From Rubellimicrobium arenae (GTDB lineage: Bacteria; Pseudomonadota; Alphaproteobacteria; Rhodobacterales; Rhodobacteraceae), in the NCBI RefSeq assembly GCF_017916275.1, contig NZ_JAFMST010000003.1, positions 372,001 to 436,000 of the forward strand: a stretch of 64,000 nucleotides of DNA, given 5' to 3'. Numbering within the stretch: position 1 is the first letter of the stretch; each line of letters opens with the position of its first letter. Below are positions 52,374 to 61,731 of the stretch, piece by piece. The notes under the pieces are model-generated. The model made no database searches. It was not told the origin of the DNA and saw only the letters and a program-made list of their open reading frames with translations. The position numbers were made by a program, and so were the translations under genes.

Positions 52374-53845
52374 TTCTCAAGCCCCTGCGCGCCATTCTCG
52401 TAGCCCCAGCCGGAGGCCTTGTGGCCTCCCTTGGGCAACTCGGGCGAGAAGTAGGAGTGGCAGTTGACCCAGACGGTTCCCGCCTTCATCGCCGCAGCCA
52501 TGCGATGCGCCGAGGACAGGCTTTCCGTCCAGACCGACGCGGCAAGCCCGTACTCCGTGTCATTCGCCAGGGCGATGGCCTCCTCCGGTTCATCGAACGG
52601 GGTGACGGCCACGACTGGGCCGAAGATCTCCTCGCGCATGAGACGCATCTCGGGCCGGGTCCGGGTCAGGACGGTCGGGGCGTAGAAGGCGGCCGCTTCG
52701 GCAAAGCCGGTGCCGCCTGCGGCGACCTCGGCCCCTTGGGCTACGCCTTCGGTGACATAAGCGCCGACCCGTTCGGCCTGGGCCGGGCTCACGAGCGGTC
52801 CCAGTTCGGCCTCCGGATCCAGGCCGTGCCCCAGGGGAAGGCGGTTCGCTTCGGCGGCAAGGCCATTGACCAGCGCGTCGTGCAGGCTGCGGTGGGCGTA
52901 GACCCGCGACCCCGCCACGCAGACCTGGCCTGAATTGCCAAAGATCCCCCTCGCGATGCCCGGGACGGCCAGCGACAGGTCGGCGTCGGGCAGAACGATG
53001 GCGGGTGACTTGCCCCCGAGCTCCAGGGTGAGCTTCTTCAGATTGCCACGCGCCGCCCCGATCAGGATGCGACCCACCTCGGTGGATCCCGTGAAGGCCA
53101 CCTTGGCCACGTCCGGATGCCCGGTCAGCGCGGCCCCGACCTCGTGCCCGAAGCCTGTCAGGATGTTGACGACACCGTGCGGCAGACCGGCTTCGATCAT
53201 GAGTTCGCCCAGCCGCAGCGTCGTGAGCGAGGTTTCCTCGGCCGGCTTCAGGACCACCGTGCAGCCGGCGCAGAGAGCTGGGGCCAGCTTCATGGCGGCC
53301 ATCAGGAGCGGCGAGTTCCAGGGCGTGATGCAGGCCACGACGCCGATGGGCTCGCGTCGGGTGTATGCGAAGACCTGCTTCCCGGCCGGTTGATGCGCGA
53401 TGGACGTGGGGATGGTCGTCCCCAGGATCTTGGTCGCGAAGCCCGCATAATACCGGAACTGCGCGATGGCGGCCGGGATCTCGCCCATCCGCCCGGTGCG
53501 GAGCGTTTTGCCCTGGTCGAGCGTCTCGAGCTCGGACAGCTCATCGGCGTGCGCCTCGACGATGTCGGCGATGCGCCAGAGCAGGGCTGCCCGATGGGCC
53601 GGGGTCATGCCGGCCCAGTCGGAGCGGCCCAGCGCCGATGCGGCGGCGGCCACGGCCAGATCGGCCTCGGCCTGCCCCGCGCGCGCCAGATCCGCAAGCT
53701 TGACGCCCGTCGCCGGGTCATGTGTCTCGAAGGTTCGGGCCGTCTCGGTCCATGCCCCGTCGATCAGCAGCCGTTTCGGGCCACTGGCCAGGAACGCCCG
53801 GGCGCCCGGGGTGCGCGGCTCCTGCGGGCGAAGCGTCAAAGGCAT
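52337..53845 (-). CDS. NAD(P)-dependent aldehyde dehydrogenase
   Basis: A 502-residue ALDH-superfamily enzyme oxidising an aldehyde to the acid. Catalytic Glu is in KLTLELGGKSPAIV and catalytic Cys in FGNSGQVCVAGSRVY. Cofactor elements are ITPWNSPLLMAAMKLAPAL and FTGSTEVGR. EEIFGPVVAV marks the C-terminal part. It is the last gene of the 62228-52337 operon and overlaps the 2Fe-2S subunit gene by 10 bases, so it should process an aldehyde from the GMC oxidoreductase or the decarboxylase. Convergent overlap with the deaminase gene suggests antisense contact between the two transcripts. Confidence 0.92.
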   Translation of the reverse strand: MPLTLRPQEPRTPGARAFLASGPKRLLIDGAWTETARTFETHDPATGVKLADLARAGQAEADLAVAAAASALGRSDWAGMTPAHRAALLWRIADIVEAHADELSELETLDQGKTLRTGRMGEIPAAIAQFRYYAGFATKILGTTIPTSIAHQPAGKQVFAYTRREPIGVVACITPWNSPLLMAAMKLAPALCAGCTVVLKPAEETSLTTLRLGELMIEAGLPHGVVNILTGFGHEVGAALTGHPDVAKVAFTGSTEVGRILIGAARGNLKKLTLELGGKSPAIVLPDADLSLAVPGIARGIFGNSGQVCVAGSRVYAHRSLHDALVNGLAAEANRLPLGHGLDPEAELGPLVSPAQAERVGAYVTEGVAQGAEVAAGGTGFAEAAAFYAPTVLTRTRPEMRLMREEIFGPVVAVTPFDEPEEAIALANDTEYGLAASVWTESLSSAHRMAAAMKAGTVWVNCHSYFSPELPKGGHKASGWGYENGAQGLENYLETKTVCMVV

Positions 53846-54312
53846 GGGGAGCGGTCCTTCTGGTGGCGCACGGCCGCCAACGCGCCGCGCAGGATGGAAT
53901 GGTAGCCGGTGCATCGGCAGATATTCCCCTCGAGGGCGGCCTTGACCTGCTCCTCGTCGGGGTCGGGCTCGCCGGCCAGAAGCCCGGCGAGGGACATGAC
54001 GACGCCCGGCGCGCAATAGCCGCACTGGAACGCGTTCTCCTCGGTCAGTCCTTGCATCAGGGCCCTTCCGGCCGGGTGCGCCCCGAGGCCTTCGATGGTG
54101 GTGACGCGCCGTCCTTCCACCTGCCACCCCATGAGAAGGCAACTGTTCACGGCCTCTCCGTCGAGGAGCACGATGCAGGCCCCGCAGCGGCCGATCTGGC
54201 AGCCGAGCTTGGTGCCCCGCAGGTCCAGTTCCTCCCGCAGGAGCGCGGCCAGATTGCGATCGGCCGAGGCTTCGACCGCGACAGGTCGGCCGTTCAGTTC
54301 GAAGCGGATCAT
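53836..54312 (-). CDS. 2Fe-2S subunit of a molybdenum hydroxylase
   Basis: A 158-residue small subunit of the xanthine dehydrogenase/CO dehydrogenase family. It carries the plant-type ferredoxin cluster (CQIGRCGACIVLLDG, then NSC at the fourth Cys) and the second helical 2Fe-2S domain (QCGYCAPG and ICRCTGY). It passes electrons from the molybdenum site to FAD. The ATG at 54312 overlaps the stop of the FAD-molybdopterin gene by one base (TGATG). Together they make a two-polypeptide hydroxylase. Confidence 0.93.
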   Translation of the reverse strand: MIRFELNGRPVAVEASADRNLAALLREELDLRGTKLGCQIGRCGACIVLLDGEAVNSCLLMGWQVEGRRVTTIEGLGAHPAGRALMQGLTEENAFQCGYCAPGVVMSLAGLLAGEPDPDEEQVKAALEGNICRCTGYHSILRGALAAVRHQKDRSPCL

Positions 54313-57300
54313 CAGCGGTCCAGCCATTCCAGGATGGTTTCGGGTCTGATCGGCATGACGGCGGGCGACCCCCCGACAGCCTGGGCCACGGCGTTGCAGA
54401 CGGCCGGCGTGACCGCCCCGATCCCAAGTTCGCCCGCACCCCGCGGGCCATAAGGATCTCCCGGATCGAGGTCTTCCAGTGCCGTGACGACCAGCCGGTC
54501 AGGGATGTCGCGGATCCCCGGCATCGCGTAGGTGTCGAGGTTGGGCGTCAGCGGACGTCCCTGCGCCATCCTGACATCCTCGGTCAGCGTGAAGCCCAGG
54601 CCCTGAACCGCGCCGCCCTCCATCTGCCCGAGATAGGAGGCGAGATCGATGACAGGCCCGGCGGCCGTATGCAGGTGCAGGTCCGCCACCCGGATCTGGC
54701 CCGTGACCCGGCTGACCGCCACCCGGGCCAGAATGGCGGCCGAAGCGAAGATGAACCGGGCGTTTCCCTTCGTGTAATCGGCCTTCGGAAACGGGAACCT
54801 GACCGTGGTGACGAGGGGTCCGGCCACCCTGGCCAGCTCCGCAAAGCTGAGCAGCGGGGAGGGACTGTTTTGTCCGATCTCGCCCACGCCGCCGGGAACG
54901 ATCCTGAGCTTGTCGTCCGAAATCCCCGTCAGGCGTGCGGACAGGGCCAGAACCTTGCTGGCAAAGGTCGGTCCGGCCGCTTCGGCGATCTTCCAGACCA
55001 CGAAACCGCCGCGCGAGGCCGTGGTCGAGCCCGAATCCGGGGTTCGGGCGGTGTCGCCGATCACCGGGCGCACGTCCCCGCGGGCGCAGCCCAGGCGGTC
55101 GGCCACCACGGATGTCAGCGACGCCATCAAGCCCTGGCCCATCTCGTCGAGCCCGCACAGCACCTCGATGGCTCCGTCCGGTGACAGCCGCAACTCCCCG
55201 GCGCCTTCGTCGTGCGGAAGGGTTCCAAGCCCGTTCCCCTGCCACATGAGGGCCATGCCCGTTCCGCCCAGCCATTCGCCCTGCCCGCTAAGCGGCGCCC
55301 AGAGGGGACTGGCGGCGGCGGTGTCCAGCATCTCCCGGAGGCGCTCGGACGGGGCGACGACCTGGCCGAGAGCGCCCGGCATGCCGGGGCTGCGAAGGTT
55401 CCTGCGCCGCATCTCGATGGGATCGAGGCCGCAGGCGGCGGCCAGCCGGTCGATCTGGCACTCGACCGCAAAGGTCATCTGGTTGGCGCCAAAGCCGCGG
55501 AAGGCCCCGCAGGTGCCGTTGTTCGTGTAAACGAGTCGTCCGCGCGTCCGCAGGTTGGGAACGACATAGGGTCCGGCCGCATGTTCGAGGGCCGTCTCGA
55601 GCACTCCGGGCGACAGCGACGCGTAGGCGCCGGCATCGGCGACGACATCCACCTCCTGGGCCAGGAGGTGCCCTTCGGCGTCGCAGGCCGTCCTCATCCT
55701 GATCCGCATGGGGCTCCGTTTCGTCCCCGCGAGGACCGACTCGGCCCGTGACAGCTGGAGCCGGACCGGAGCCCGGCTTTTGAGCGCCAGAAGAGCCAGG
55801 GCCGGCTGGACCGTCAGCTCGTCCTTGCCGCCGAAGGCTCCACCGGTCGGGCTGGTCACGACCCGGATGCGCTGTTCCGGCCATCCCAGGATGCGCGACA
55901 GCTGGAGGCGGTCCCGGGCTCCGTGCTGCCCCCCGACCGCCACGAGCAGCGTCCCGTCGGGCTGAACTTCGGCGTAGCCGCCCTCGGTTTCGAGGAAGCC
56001 ATGCATCTGGCGGGGCGTTTCATAGATGTCCTCGACCACATGGGCGGCGGAGGCAAAGCCCATGTCCGGCTCCCCGCGCACGAGGCCGAGTTCGGTGACA
56101 AGGTTTCCCGTGGCATGGACCTTGGCGGAATCAGGGAGCAGGGCGGCCTCTGGATCCTCCACGACCGGCAGGGGATCGTAGTCGACGCGGATCAGCGACA
56201 GGGCCCTCTCGGCGGTGGCGTCGTCCAACGCGGCCACGGCAGCGACCGCGTCGCCCAGATAGCGAACCTTGTCGGCGCAAAGCGCGGGCTGGTCCTGCAG
56301 CACGATCCCGAACGCGTTGAGCCCAGGAACGTCCTGCGCGGTCACGACTGCGCGGACCCCCGGACAGGCTTCGGCGGCCGAGACGTCGATCCCGCGGATC
56401 CGGGCATGGGGATGCGCGGCGCGCAGGATGCGGCCGACCAGCATCCCCGGCCGTCGCAGGTCCGTGAGATACGGCCAGGTTCCGGCGACCTTGCCCGGCA
56501 TGTCGGGCCGGATGTGCCACCGGTCTCCCTCGTTTTCGCGCGAAAGCGCCGACGAGTTACCGGGTGCCCGGCGCGGTGGTTCTAGCCTGCGGCCGTCGCC
56601 GGCTGGCGCAAGGAGACCCCAGGTCAATGCGCGCGCGGCCACGCGGCGCCGATACGCGGCGCTCCGGAACGGGCAATCCACCGCCGGCAAGGCCGTGCTG
56701 ATCGCCCCTTCGAACGTGCCGATGTCAGGGCTGCGGCCGATCAGGTCGGCTTCGGCGTCTTCAAGACGGCTCGGAGGCACGGCGCCACCTCCAACCGCCA
56801 GGGACAGGACTGAGACCTTGCCGTCCTCGCAGGTCATCGCGCCAGCGACGGCGATGATGGAAGGGGTGAAGGCGGCGCGAAGGCCGACTTTCCGCCACAC
56901 GAGCCTTGCCGCAGGCGGGGGGACCGGCACTTGGACCGACAGGAGGAGCCCGTTCGGCTGGACGATCCAGTCGCGAAGCATGGCGACGCCCGACGTCGTC
57001 ACGACGCTGGCCTCCAGCACGAGCAGCGCGGGAAGCAGGTCGCCCGCCCCCCAGCCGATCGTGCCCCCGACGGTTCCGAGGCGGCGCACCCCCGGTGCTG
57101 CCACATCGGCCGCCGCACGGGACAGGAGCGGAAGTCCGGCGAGCCGCAGGGCTTCCAGCGTGCAACCCGCCCCGATCTCGACCTTGTCGCCCCGGTGGAT
57201 GATCTCCGAGGGTAGGAGCGGCGCAAGGTTCACCAGCAGGTCGGGACGCGGCTCGCCCCGCGCCCAGTCGAGCTGAAGCGCCGTTCCCCCGGCGATGGCC

Positions 57301-57365
57301 TTGGCACCCGGCTCATCGAGCAGGGAAAGAGCGCCGTCGAGGCAGGATGGCTGCACCACCCGCAT
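54312..57365 (-). CDS. Fused FAD-binding and molybdopterin-binding molybdenum hydroxylase subunit
   Basis: A 1017-residue fusion. Residues 1 to about 260 are the CoxM/XdhB-type FAD subunit (KAIAGGTALQLDWARG, then RRLGTVGGTIGWGAGDLLPA). From about 290 follows the CoxL/XdhA-type molybdenum subunit: PDMPGKVAGTWPYLTDL at its start, TSPTGGAFGGKDE as the GGAFG molybdopterin loop, NNGTCGAFRGFGANQM, and GPRGAGELGIGAV holding the likely catalytic Glu. Usual members encode these as separate genes. The ATG at 57365 overlaps the preceding stop by one base. Such enzymes hydroxylate N-heterocycles (purines, nicotinate, isoquinoline) or aldehydes; the substrate here is unknown. Confidence 0.9.
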   Translation of the reverse strand: MRVVQPSCLDGALSLLDEPGAKAIAGGTALQLDWARGEPRPDLLVNLAPLLPSEIIHRGDKVEIGAGCTLEALRLAGLPLLSRAAADVAAPGVRRLGTVGGTIGWGAGDLLPALLVLEASVVTTSGVAMLRDWIVQPNGLLLSVQVPVPPPAARLVWRKVGLRAAFTPSIIAVAGAMTCEDGKVSVLSLAVGGGAVPPSRLEDAEADLIGRSPDIGTFEGAISTALPAVDCPFRSAAYRRRVAARALTWGLLAPAGDGRRLEPPRRAPGNSSALSRENEGDRWHIRPDMPGKVAGTWPYLTDLRRPGMLVGRILRAAHPHARIRGIDVSAAEACPGVRAVVTAQDVPGLNAFGIVLQDQPALCADKVRYLGDAVAAVAALDDATAERALSLIRVDYDPLPVVEDPEAALLPDSAKVHATGNLVTELGLVRGEPDMGFASAAHVVEDIYETPRQMHGFLETEGGYAEVQPDGTLLVAVGGQHGARDRLQLSRILGWPEQRIRVVTSPTGGAFGGKDELTVQPALALLALKSRAPVRLQLSRAESVLAGTKRSPMRIRMRTACDAEGHLLAQEVDVVADAGAYASLSPGVLETALEHAAGPYVVPNLRTRGRLVYTNNGTCGAFRGFGANQMTFAVECQIDRLAAACGLDPIEMRRRNLRSPGMPGALGQVVAPSERLREMLDTAAASPLWAPLSGQGEWLGGTGMALMWQGNGLGTLPHDEGAGELRLSPDGAIEVLCGLDEMGQGLMASLTSVVADRLGCARGDVRPVIGDTARTPDSGSTTASRGGFVVWKIAEAAGPTFASKVLALSARLTGISDDKLRIVPGGVGEIGQNSPSPLLSFAELARVAGPLVTTVRFPFPKADYTKGNARFIFASAAILARVAVSRVTGQIRVADLHLHTAAGPVIDLASYLGQMEGGAVQGLGFTLTEDVRMAQGRPLTPNLDTYAMPGIRDIPDRLVVTALEDLDPGDPYGPRGAGELGIGAVTPAVCNAVAQAVGGSPAVMPIRPETILEWLDR

Positions 57366-58219
57366 CAGTGGCCTCCGGCGGTCGTGCCGAACCGTAGGCC
57401 TTTCTCCTTGAGCCATCGGCGGTAGGCGACCGAGGAACTGTCGGCCCGGGTCGGAACCTCAAGCCGTGGTTCCAGCGGCAGCAGGAGCGGGCGCTGGTTC
57501 TCCACGATGATGCGGTCCTGAAGGAAGATCACCTGCTCGAAGCTGAGCAGTGCCGTTTGCGTGGACAGGTCGTCCACCAGCCACATCACCGGCTGCGCCC
57601 GGCACAGCCCCTCCTCCATGGGCTGGATGAAGAGCGCGATGGCGTCGAGCCGCGACGGGCAGGACGGGCAGATGCGGTAGAGCATCACCACAAAGGGCGT
57701 GGGCACCCGATAGGTCAGATGCACGAAGTCGCCGGAGCTTTCGGTCGCGGCGATCCTGGACTGGAAGAAGGTGCAGTTGGTCGCCCAGACCTCGTCCACG
57801 TCGCGGCGGATCTCGCTGTCGTACTTCGGGACCTCGGTATGAGGCTCGCTCCCCAGGATATCGGTGTGGACGAAGGGAAAGTGCGCCATGTCGAGGAAGT
57901 TCTCGACGACACGGAGGCCGCTGGCCCGCATCGTCACCCAGCCGCAGGGCACGACGCGCCGGTCGGGCTCCTGGCTTTCCTCGATGTCGAAGATCTCGCG
58001 CCCGGGGGCACCGAGCGTGGTCCAAAGGCAGCAGTATCGCTCCTGCACGGGCAGGAGCCGGTCCGATCCGGCCTCGCGCACCTCGGGGCCGGACGGACCC
58101 TGGGCGATCTCGATGTCCTGCCCCAGCAGCCGTGTCCGGATCGCCGCCGGGCCGAGGTCCGACAGGCTTGCCACCGCATACCACTGGTCGAGCGCCACCC
58201 GATCCGTCGTCTTGGTCAT
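57365..58219 (-). CDS. Ring-hydroxylating oxygenase alpha-subunit homologue lacking the Rieske domain
   Basis: A 284-residue protein that opens like VanA-type oxygenases (LDQWYAVASLSDLGPAAIRT, then RLLGQDIEIAQG). It keeps the mononuclear iron motif ENFLDMAHFPFVHTDILG (Glu/Asp...His...His). The stretch that should hold the Rieske CxH and CxxH pairs is missing: only about 30 residues (SGPEVREAGSDRLLPVQERY, then CC) separate the N-terminal strand from the catalytic domain. There is no electron-relay cluster in the protein. It may act by another electron route or as a non-redox enzyme. ATG 58219 fits the ribosome site (GGACGG) best; ATG 58228 is also possible. It lies in a tight operon. Confidence 0.75.
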   Translation of the reverse strand: MTKTTDRVALDQWYAVASLSDLGPAAIRTRLLGQDIEIAQGPSGPEVREAGSDRLLPVQERYCCLWTTLGAPGREIFDIEESQEPDRRVVPCGWVTMRASGLRVVENFLDMAHFPFVHTDILGSEPHTEVPKYDSEIRRDVDEVWATNCTFFQSRIAATESSGDFVHLTYRVPTPFVVMLYRICPSCPSRLDAIALFIQPMEEGLCRAQPVMWLVDDLSTQTALLSFEQVIFLQDRIIVENQRPLLLPLEPRLEVPTRADSSSVAYRRWLKEKGLRFGTTAGGH

Positions 58220-58220
58220 G

Positions 58221-59603
58221 TCAGGCATCCGTCCATTGGACCGTTCCGCCGCCGTTCGCCGCCAGCCATTCCGCGCGGCGCGAGAAATGTCCGGGGGCCA
58301 ACCGGTGGATGCGGTCGATGATCTCGGTCATGTCCCCCGTGAGCAGGCGTCCCTCGTCCACCACGATCTGGCCCGCCACCATCGTCATGGTCACGTCCGA
58401 GCCACGGACGGCGTGAACGAGGTTGTGCTGGAGGTTGAACCAGGGACCGTCCGCGAAGAAGGGCGTGAGGCGCGGCGTGTCGGCCCGCACCGCGATGATG
58501 TCGGCCTGCTTGCCCGGCTCGATCGAGCCGATCCGCGCCTCCTGCCCGATGGCCCGCGCACCCAGGGAGGTGGCCATGCGGAGGCAATCCCAGCTGTCCA
58601 TCGCCGCGGCGTCGCGGAACCGCAGCTTGCCCAGCAGGGACGCGCCTTTCATCTCCTCGAACATGTCGAAGTTGTTGTTCTCCTTCTCCCCGTCCGTCCC
58701 AAGGCCGACCGGAACGCCGCGCGCCAGCATCTCGGCCACGGGCGCGATCCCCGAGGCGAGCTTCATGTTCGACACCGGGTTGTGCGCGATCGACACCGAT
58801 CGGCCGGCGATCAGCTCGACCTCCTCCTCGTCCAGCCAGACGGCATGGGCGAACATCGTCAGCGGACATTCGAAGAACCCCAGGTCGTCGAAGACCTGCA
58901 TCGGCTTGCGGTCGTAGCGCTGGCGAAAGCCTTCGACCTCGATCTCGGCCTCGCTGCAATGGGTGTGAAAGGGAACCCCGTGCTTCTTGGCCAAGTCGAT
59001 GGCGCGGGCCTGCCCGGCCTCATCGGCGTAGAACAGATGCTCGAGCCCCACCCAGACCGTGATCCGACCTCCGGCCTTGCCGTTCCAGGACTCGATCAGC
59101 GCCTCGTTCATGTCGAGCCGGTCGAAGTAGTCGTAGTCGGGATGCTCGCCCACATAGGGGACCGCGACCAGGCGGTTGCCCAGCACCTCGGCGGCCCGCG
59201 CCGAGCCTTGCATGAAGCGCCACATGTCGACGACCGTGGTGACCCCGGACAGCAGGCTTTCCCCATAGCAAAGGTAGCTGGCGGCCTCCGCCTCCTCGGG
59301 GCGGAGCATCCGGTGCATGGGGTTGATGTGCCGGGTGAGCCATTCCCAGACCGGCAGGTGCTCGGCGGTGCCCCGGAGGAAGCCCGAATGGGCATGGGCG
59401 TTGATCAGGCCCGGCATCAGCACCGCACGCCCCAGGTCGCGGAGCCGCGCACCCGGATAGGTCGCCTGAAGGTCCGCCAGCGGACCGACGGCCAGGATCT
59501 GGTCCTTGGCGACGGCCACGGCCCCGCGCGGGACGACCTTCAGATCCGCATCCATGGTGACGGCGGCATCCGCGGCCAGGATGAGGTCGGGGGCAGGTGT
59601 CAT
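58221..59603 (-). CDS. Amidohydrolase, TRZ/ATZ/SAH-deaminase group
   Basis: A 460-residue metal-dependent aminohydrolase. Metal ligands are visible in MPGLINAHAHSGFLRGT, then VPFHTHCSEAEIEVEGF (catalytic His and Glu), MFAHAVWLDEEEV and VPVGLGTDGEKENNNFDMF (metal Asp). NPVSNMKLASG is typical of cytosine/guanine/SAH deaminases and the triazine hydrolases. Such enzymes remove amino groups from purines, pyrimidines or triazines. Its ATG overlaps the GMC stop in ATGA. A deaminating role on the operon's heterocycle is the natural inference. Confidence 0.88.
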   Translation of the reverse strand: MTPAPDLILAADAAVTMDADLKVVPRGAVAVAKDQILAVGPLADLQATYPGARLRDLGRAVLMPGLINAHAHSGFLRGTAEHLPVWEWLTRHINPMHRMLRPEEAEAASYLCYGESLLSGVTTVVDMWRFMQGSARAAEVLGNRLVAVPYVGEHPDYDYFDRLDMNEALIESWNGKAGGRITVWVGLEHLFYADEAGQARAIDLAKKHGVPFHTHCSEAEIEVEGFRQRYDRKPMQVFDDLGFFECPLTMFAHAVWLDEEEVELIAGRSVSIAHNPVSNMKLASGIAPVAEMLARGVPVGLGTDGEKENNNFDMFEEMKGASLLGKLRFRDAAAMDSWDCLRMATSLGARAIGQEARIGSIEPGKQADIIAVRADTPRLTPFFADGPWFNLQHNLVHAVRGSDVTMTMVAGQIVVDEGRLLTGDMTEIIDRIHRLAPGHFSRRAEWLAANGGGTVQWTDA

Positions 59604-61123
59604 GCGTCCTCCAGCACGAAGGTGGCGGCGCGTTCACCGATCATGGTGACAGGCGCGTGCGTGTTGCAGCTTGGGATGTCCGGGATCACCGAGGCATCCG
59701 CGATCCAGAGCCCGCGCAGGCCCCGGACCGCGAGGCGCGGGGTGCAGACCGCGTCGTCGTCCGCACCCATCCGGGCCGTTCCACAGGTGTGGAAGAACGT
59801 GGAGCAGGCGAGGCGCACGAAACCCTCGAGGTCGCCCCCCGAAAGCCGGGCCGATGGGGCGGCATGGCCGTCGAACAGATGCGCGAAGGCAGGCCCTTCG
59901 ACCATGTCCTGCACGAACTCGACGGCCCGGCAGAGCGCGGCAAGGTCCCTGGGGTCGGCCAGGAAGTTGGGCTGGATCTCCAGCGGACCCTCCGGCTCGG
60001 CGGTCAGCACCCGAAGGTAGCCCCGTGAATGCGAACGCATCAGACCGGGGCCAATGGCGAACAGGTCGCCGTCCAGCCCATACCGGTCGAGGACGGCCGG
60101 AACGGCGCTCCGCCCCTGGACGGGAAAGGCGTGGAGGTCGGCCTGGGGCAGGGCGGGGTCCGATGTCCAGTTCAGGATGGTGCCTCCGCCATTGTCGCGT
60201 GGCCGCCCCATCGGGACCCGCGCCCGACAGTTGACGGCCCGGACAAGGGGGTGATCCTGGAGGTTCTGCCCGACACCCCGCCGGGACAAGGCGACCGCAA
60301 TTCCCAGCCGCTTCAGATCGTCCTCCGGCCCGATGCCCGACAGGACCAGGAGCCGCGGCGTCTCGATCGCCCCGGCGGCGAGGATGACCCCGAGCCGCGC
60401 CTCGGACACGACCTCCCGCCCGCCAAGGCGATGGACAATGCCGGTGGCGCGATCGCCGTTCAGGATCACCCGGATCACGGGACTGTCGGCAATCAGGGTC
60501 AGATTGGCGGCCCCGAGGATCGGGCGAAGATAGCCGTCCGCCGCGCTGTGCCGACGGCCGCCGGAAATGTTCAGGTTCGACAGCGCCCCACCTTCGTTCG
60601 ACGGCCCATTCGGGTCGTCAAGGATCGGCAGCCCCATCTCGGCCGCGCCGTCCAGCATGGCGGCCGCCACCGGATGCGGGTCGGGGCTGCGGGTGATCCG
60701 CAACGGTCCCCCGCTGCCACGAAGGTCCGAGGCTCCGCCCTCCCAGTCCTCGCTGCGCTTGAAGGCGGGAAGGCACTCGGCAAAGGACCAGCCCGGCGAG
60801 GTGTCGGCCCAGCGGTCGTAGTCGAGCGGGTGTCCCCGGTACCACATCATCGCGTTCGTCGCCGTGGAGCCACCCAGCACGCGGCCGCGGGGAATCGGGA
60901 TGACCCGGCCGAGCACGCGGTCCGTGGGCGCGTAGTCATGGCCCCAGTCGTAGGCTCCCTTTGCCAGCGACACCCATCGTGCGGGGTCGTCCAGTTCCTC
61001 GACGCCGAAGCCAGGCGGCCCGGCCTCGACGAGCGCAACTTCGGCGCCCGCCTCGACCAGCCTCCGGGTGACGGCCGAACCCCCGGACCCGCTTCCCACA
61101 ACGATGAAGTCGAAGGTGGCCAT
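59600..61123 (-). CDS. GMC-family FAD oxidoreductase
   Basis: A 507-residue choline dehydrogenase/alcohol oxidase-type flavoprotein. The FAD dinucleotide fold is FIVVGSGSGGSAVTRRLVEA. GMC signature 1 is RGRVLGGSTATNAMMWYRG and signature 2 GAIETPRLLVLSGIGP. The catalytic His and the second conserved His/Asn lie in TFFHTCGTARMG and DASVIPDIPSCNTHAPVTMI. It oxidises an alcohol to an aldehyde, which the operon's aldehyde dehydrogenase could finish. It overlaps both neighbours by one and four bases. Substrate unknown. Confidence 0.92.
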   Translation of the reverse strand: MATFDFIVVGSGSGGSAVTRRLVEAGAEVALVEAGPPGFGVEELDDPARWVSLAKGAYDWGHDYAPTDRVLGRVIPIPRGRVLGGSTATNAMMWYRGHPLDYDRWADTSPGWSFAECLPAFKRSEDWEGGASDLRGSGGPLRITRSPDPHPVAAAMLDGAAEMGLPILDDPNGPSNEGGALSNLNISGGRRHSAADGYLRPILGAANLTLIADSPVIRVILNGDRATGIVHRLGGREVVSEARLGVILAAGAIETPRLLVLSGIGPEDDLKRLGIAVALSRRGVGQNLQDHPLVRAVNCRARVPMGRPRDNGGGTILNWTSDPALPQADLHAFPVQGRSAVPAVLDRYGLDGDLFAIGPGLMRSHSRGYLRVLTAEPEGPLEIQPNFLADPRDLAALCRAVEFVQDMVEGPAFAHLFDGHAAPSARLSGGDLEGFVRLACSTFFHTCGTARMGADDDAVCTPRLAVRGLRGLWIADASVIPDIPSCNTHAPVTMIGERAATFVLEDA

Positions 61124-61731
61124 CAGTTGTGCTCCGATGGTCCCATGATGACGACACCTTCGGTCGCCTCGACGTGGCGCACGAAGATGTACTTGTCCTC
61201 GCGCCCGTCGGAGTGCTTGCGCCGGATGTCGGGCTGCACGGCGCCCGCCACCTTCGCGACGACGACGTAGGGCTCCTCCGCCGCAAGGCCGGCGACGCAA
61301 TGGGCCTCGAACTCCTCGATCGTCCGGGCGGTATGGGCCTGGGTGATCCCGCACCCCCGGGCAATGGCGGCGATATCCACCCGACCGGAAGCGGTGTGGG
61401 TGGGCGGACCGCCGATGGACTGGTAGCATTCATTGTCCCAGACCACGACGAAGAGGTTCTTCGGCCTCTCGTTCCCGAGGGTGGCCAGGATGCCCAGGTT
61501 GAACATCATCCCGCCATCCGTATCCAGCGACACGATCCGGCGGTGCGGCAGCCCTGCGGCCAGCCCAAGGGCCTGCGGCGTCACGCAGCCCAGCTGTTGC
61601 TGGAACAGCGACGCCGCGCGCATGTGCGGTGCCGCGTTGTACCATTCGTCCACGGACGCCCCGAGCGACAGGATCACGAGTTCGTCCGTCAGCCGCGCGG
61701 CCAGGCGGGTCATGCAATCGTACCGTTTCAT
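61123..61731 (-). CDS. ThDP-dependent decarboxylase, beta (cofactor-binding) subunit
   Basis: A 202-residue protein matching the C-terminal ThDP/Mg domain of 2-oxoacid decarboxylases in the two-subunit layout of sulfopyruvate (ComE) or phosphonopyruvate decarboxylase. The Mg-ThDP motif is SLDTDGGMMFNLG, followed at the normal distance by VVVWDNECYQSIGG. LGLAAGLPHRRIVSL precedes it. Start ATG 61731 overlaps the alpha-subunit stop (ATGA), so the two are made in equal amounts. It should remove CO2 from a 2-oxo acid to give an aldehyde. Confidence 0.87.
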   Translation of the reverse strand: MKRYDCMTRLAARLTDELVILSLGASVDEWYNAAPHMRAASLFQQQLGCVTPQALGLAAGLPHRRIVSLDTDGGMMFNLGILATLGNERPKNLFVVVWDNECYQSIGGPPTHTASGRVDIAAIARGCGITQAHTARTIEEFEAHCVAGLAAEEPYVVVAKVAGAVQPDIRRKHSDGREDKYIFVRHVEATEGVVIMGPSEHN

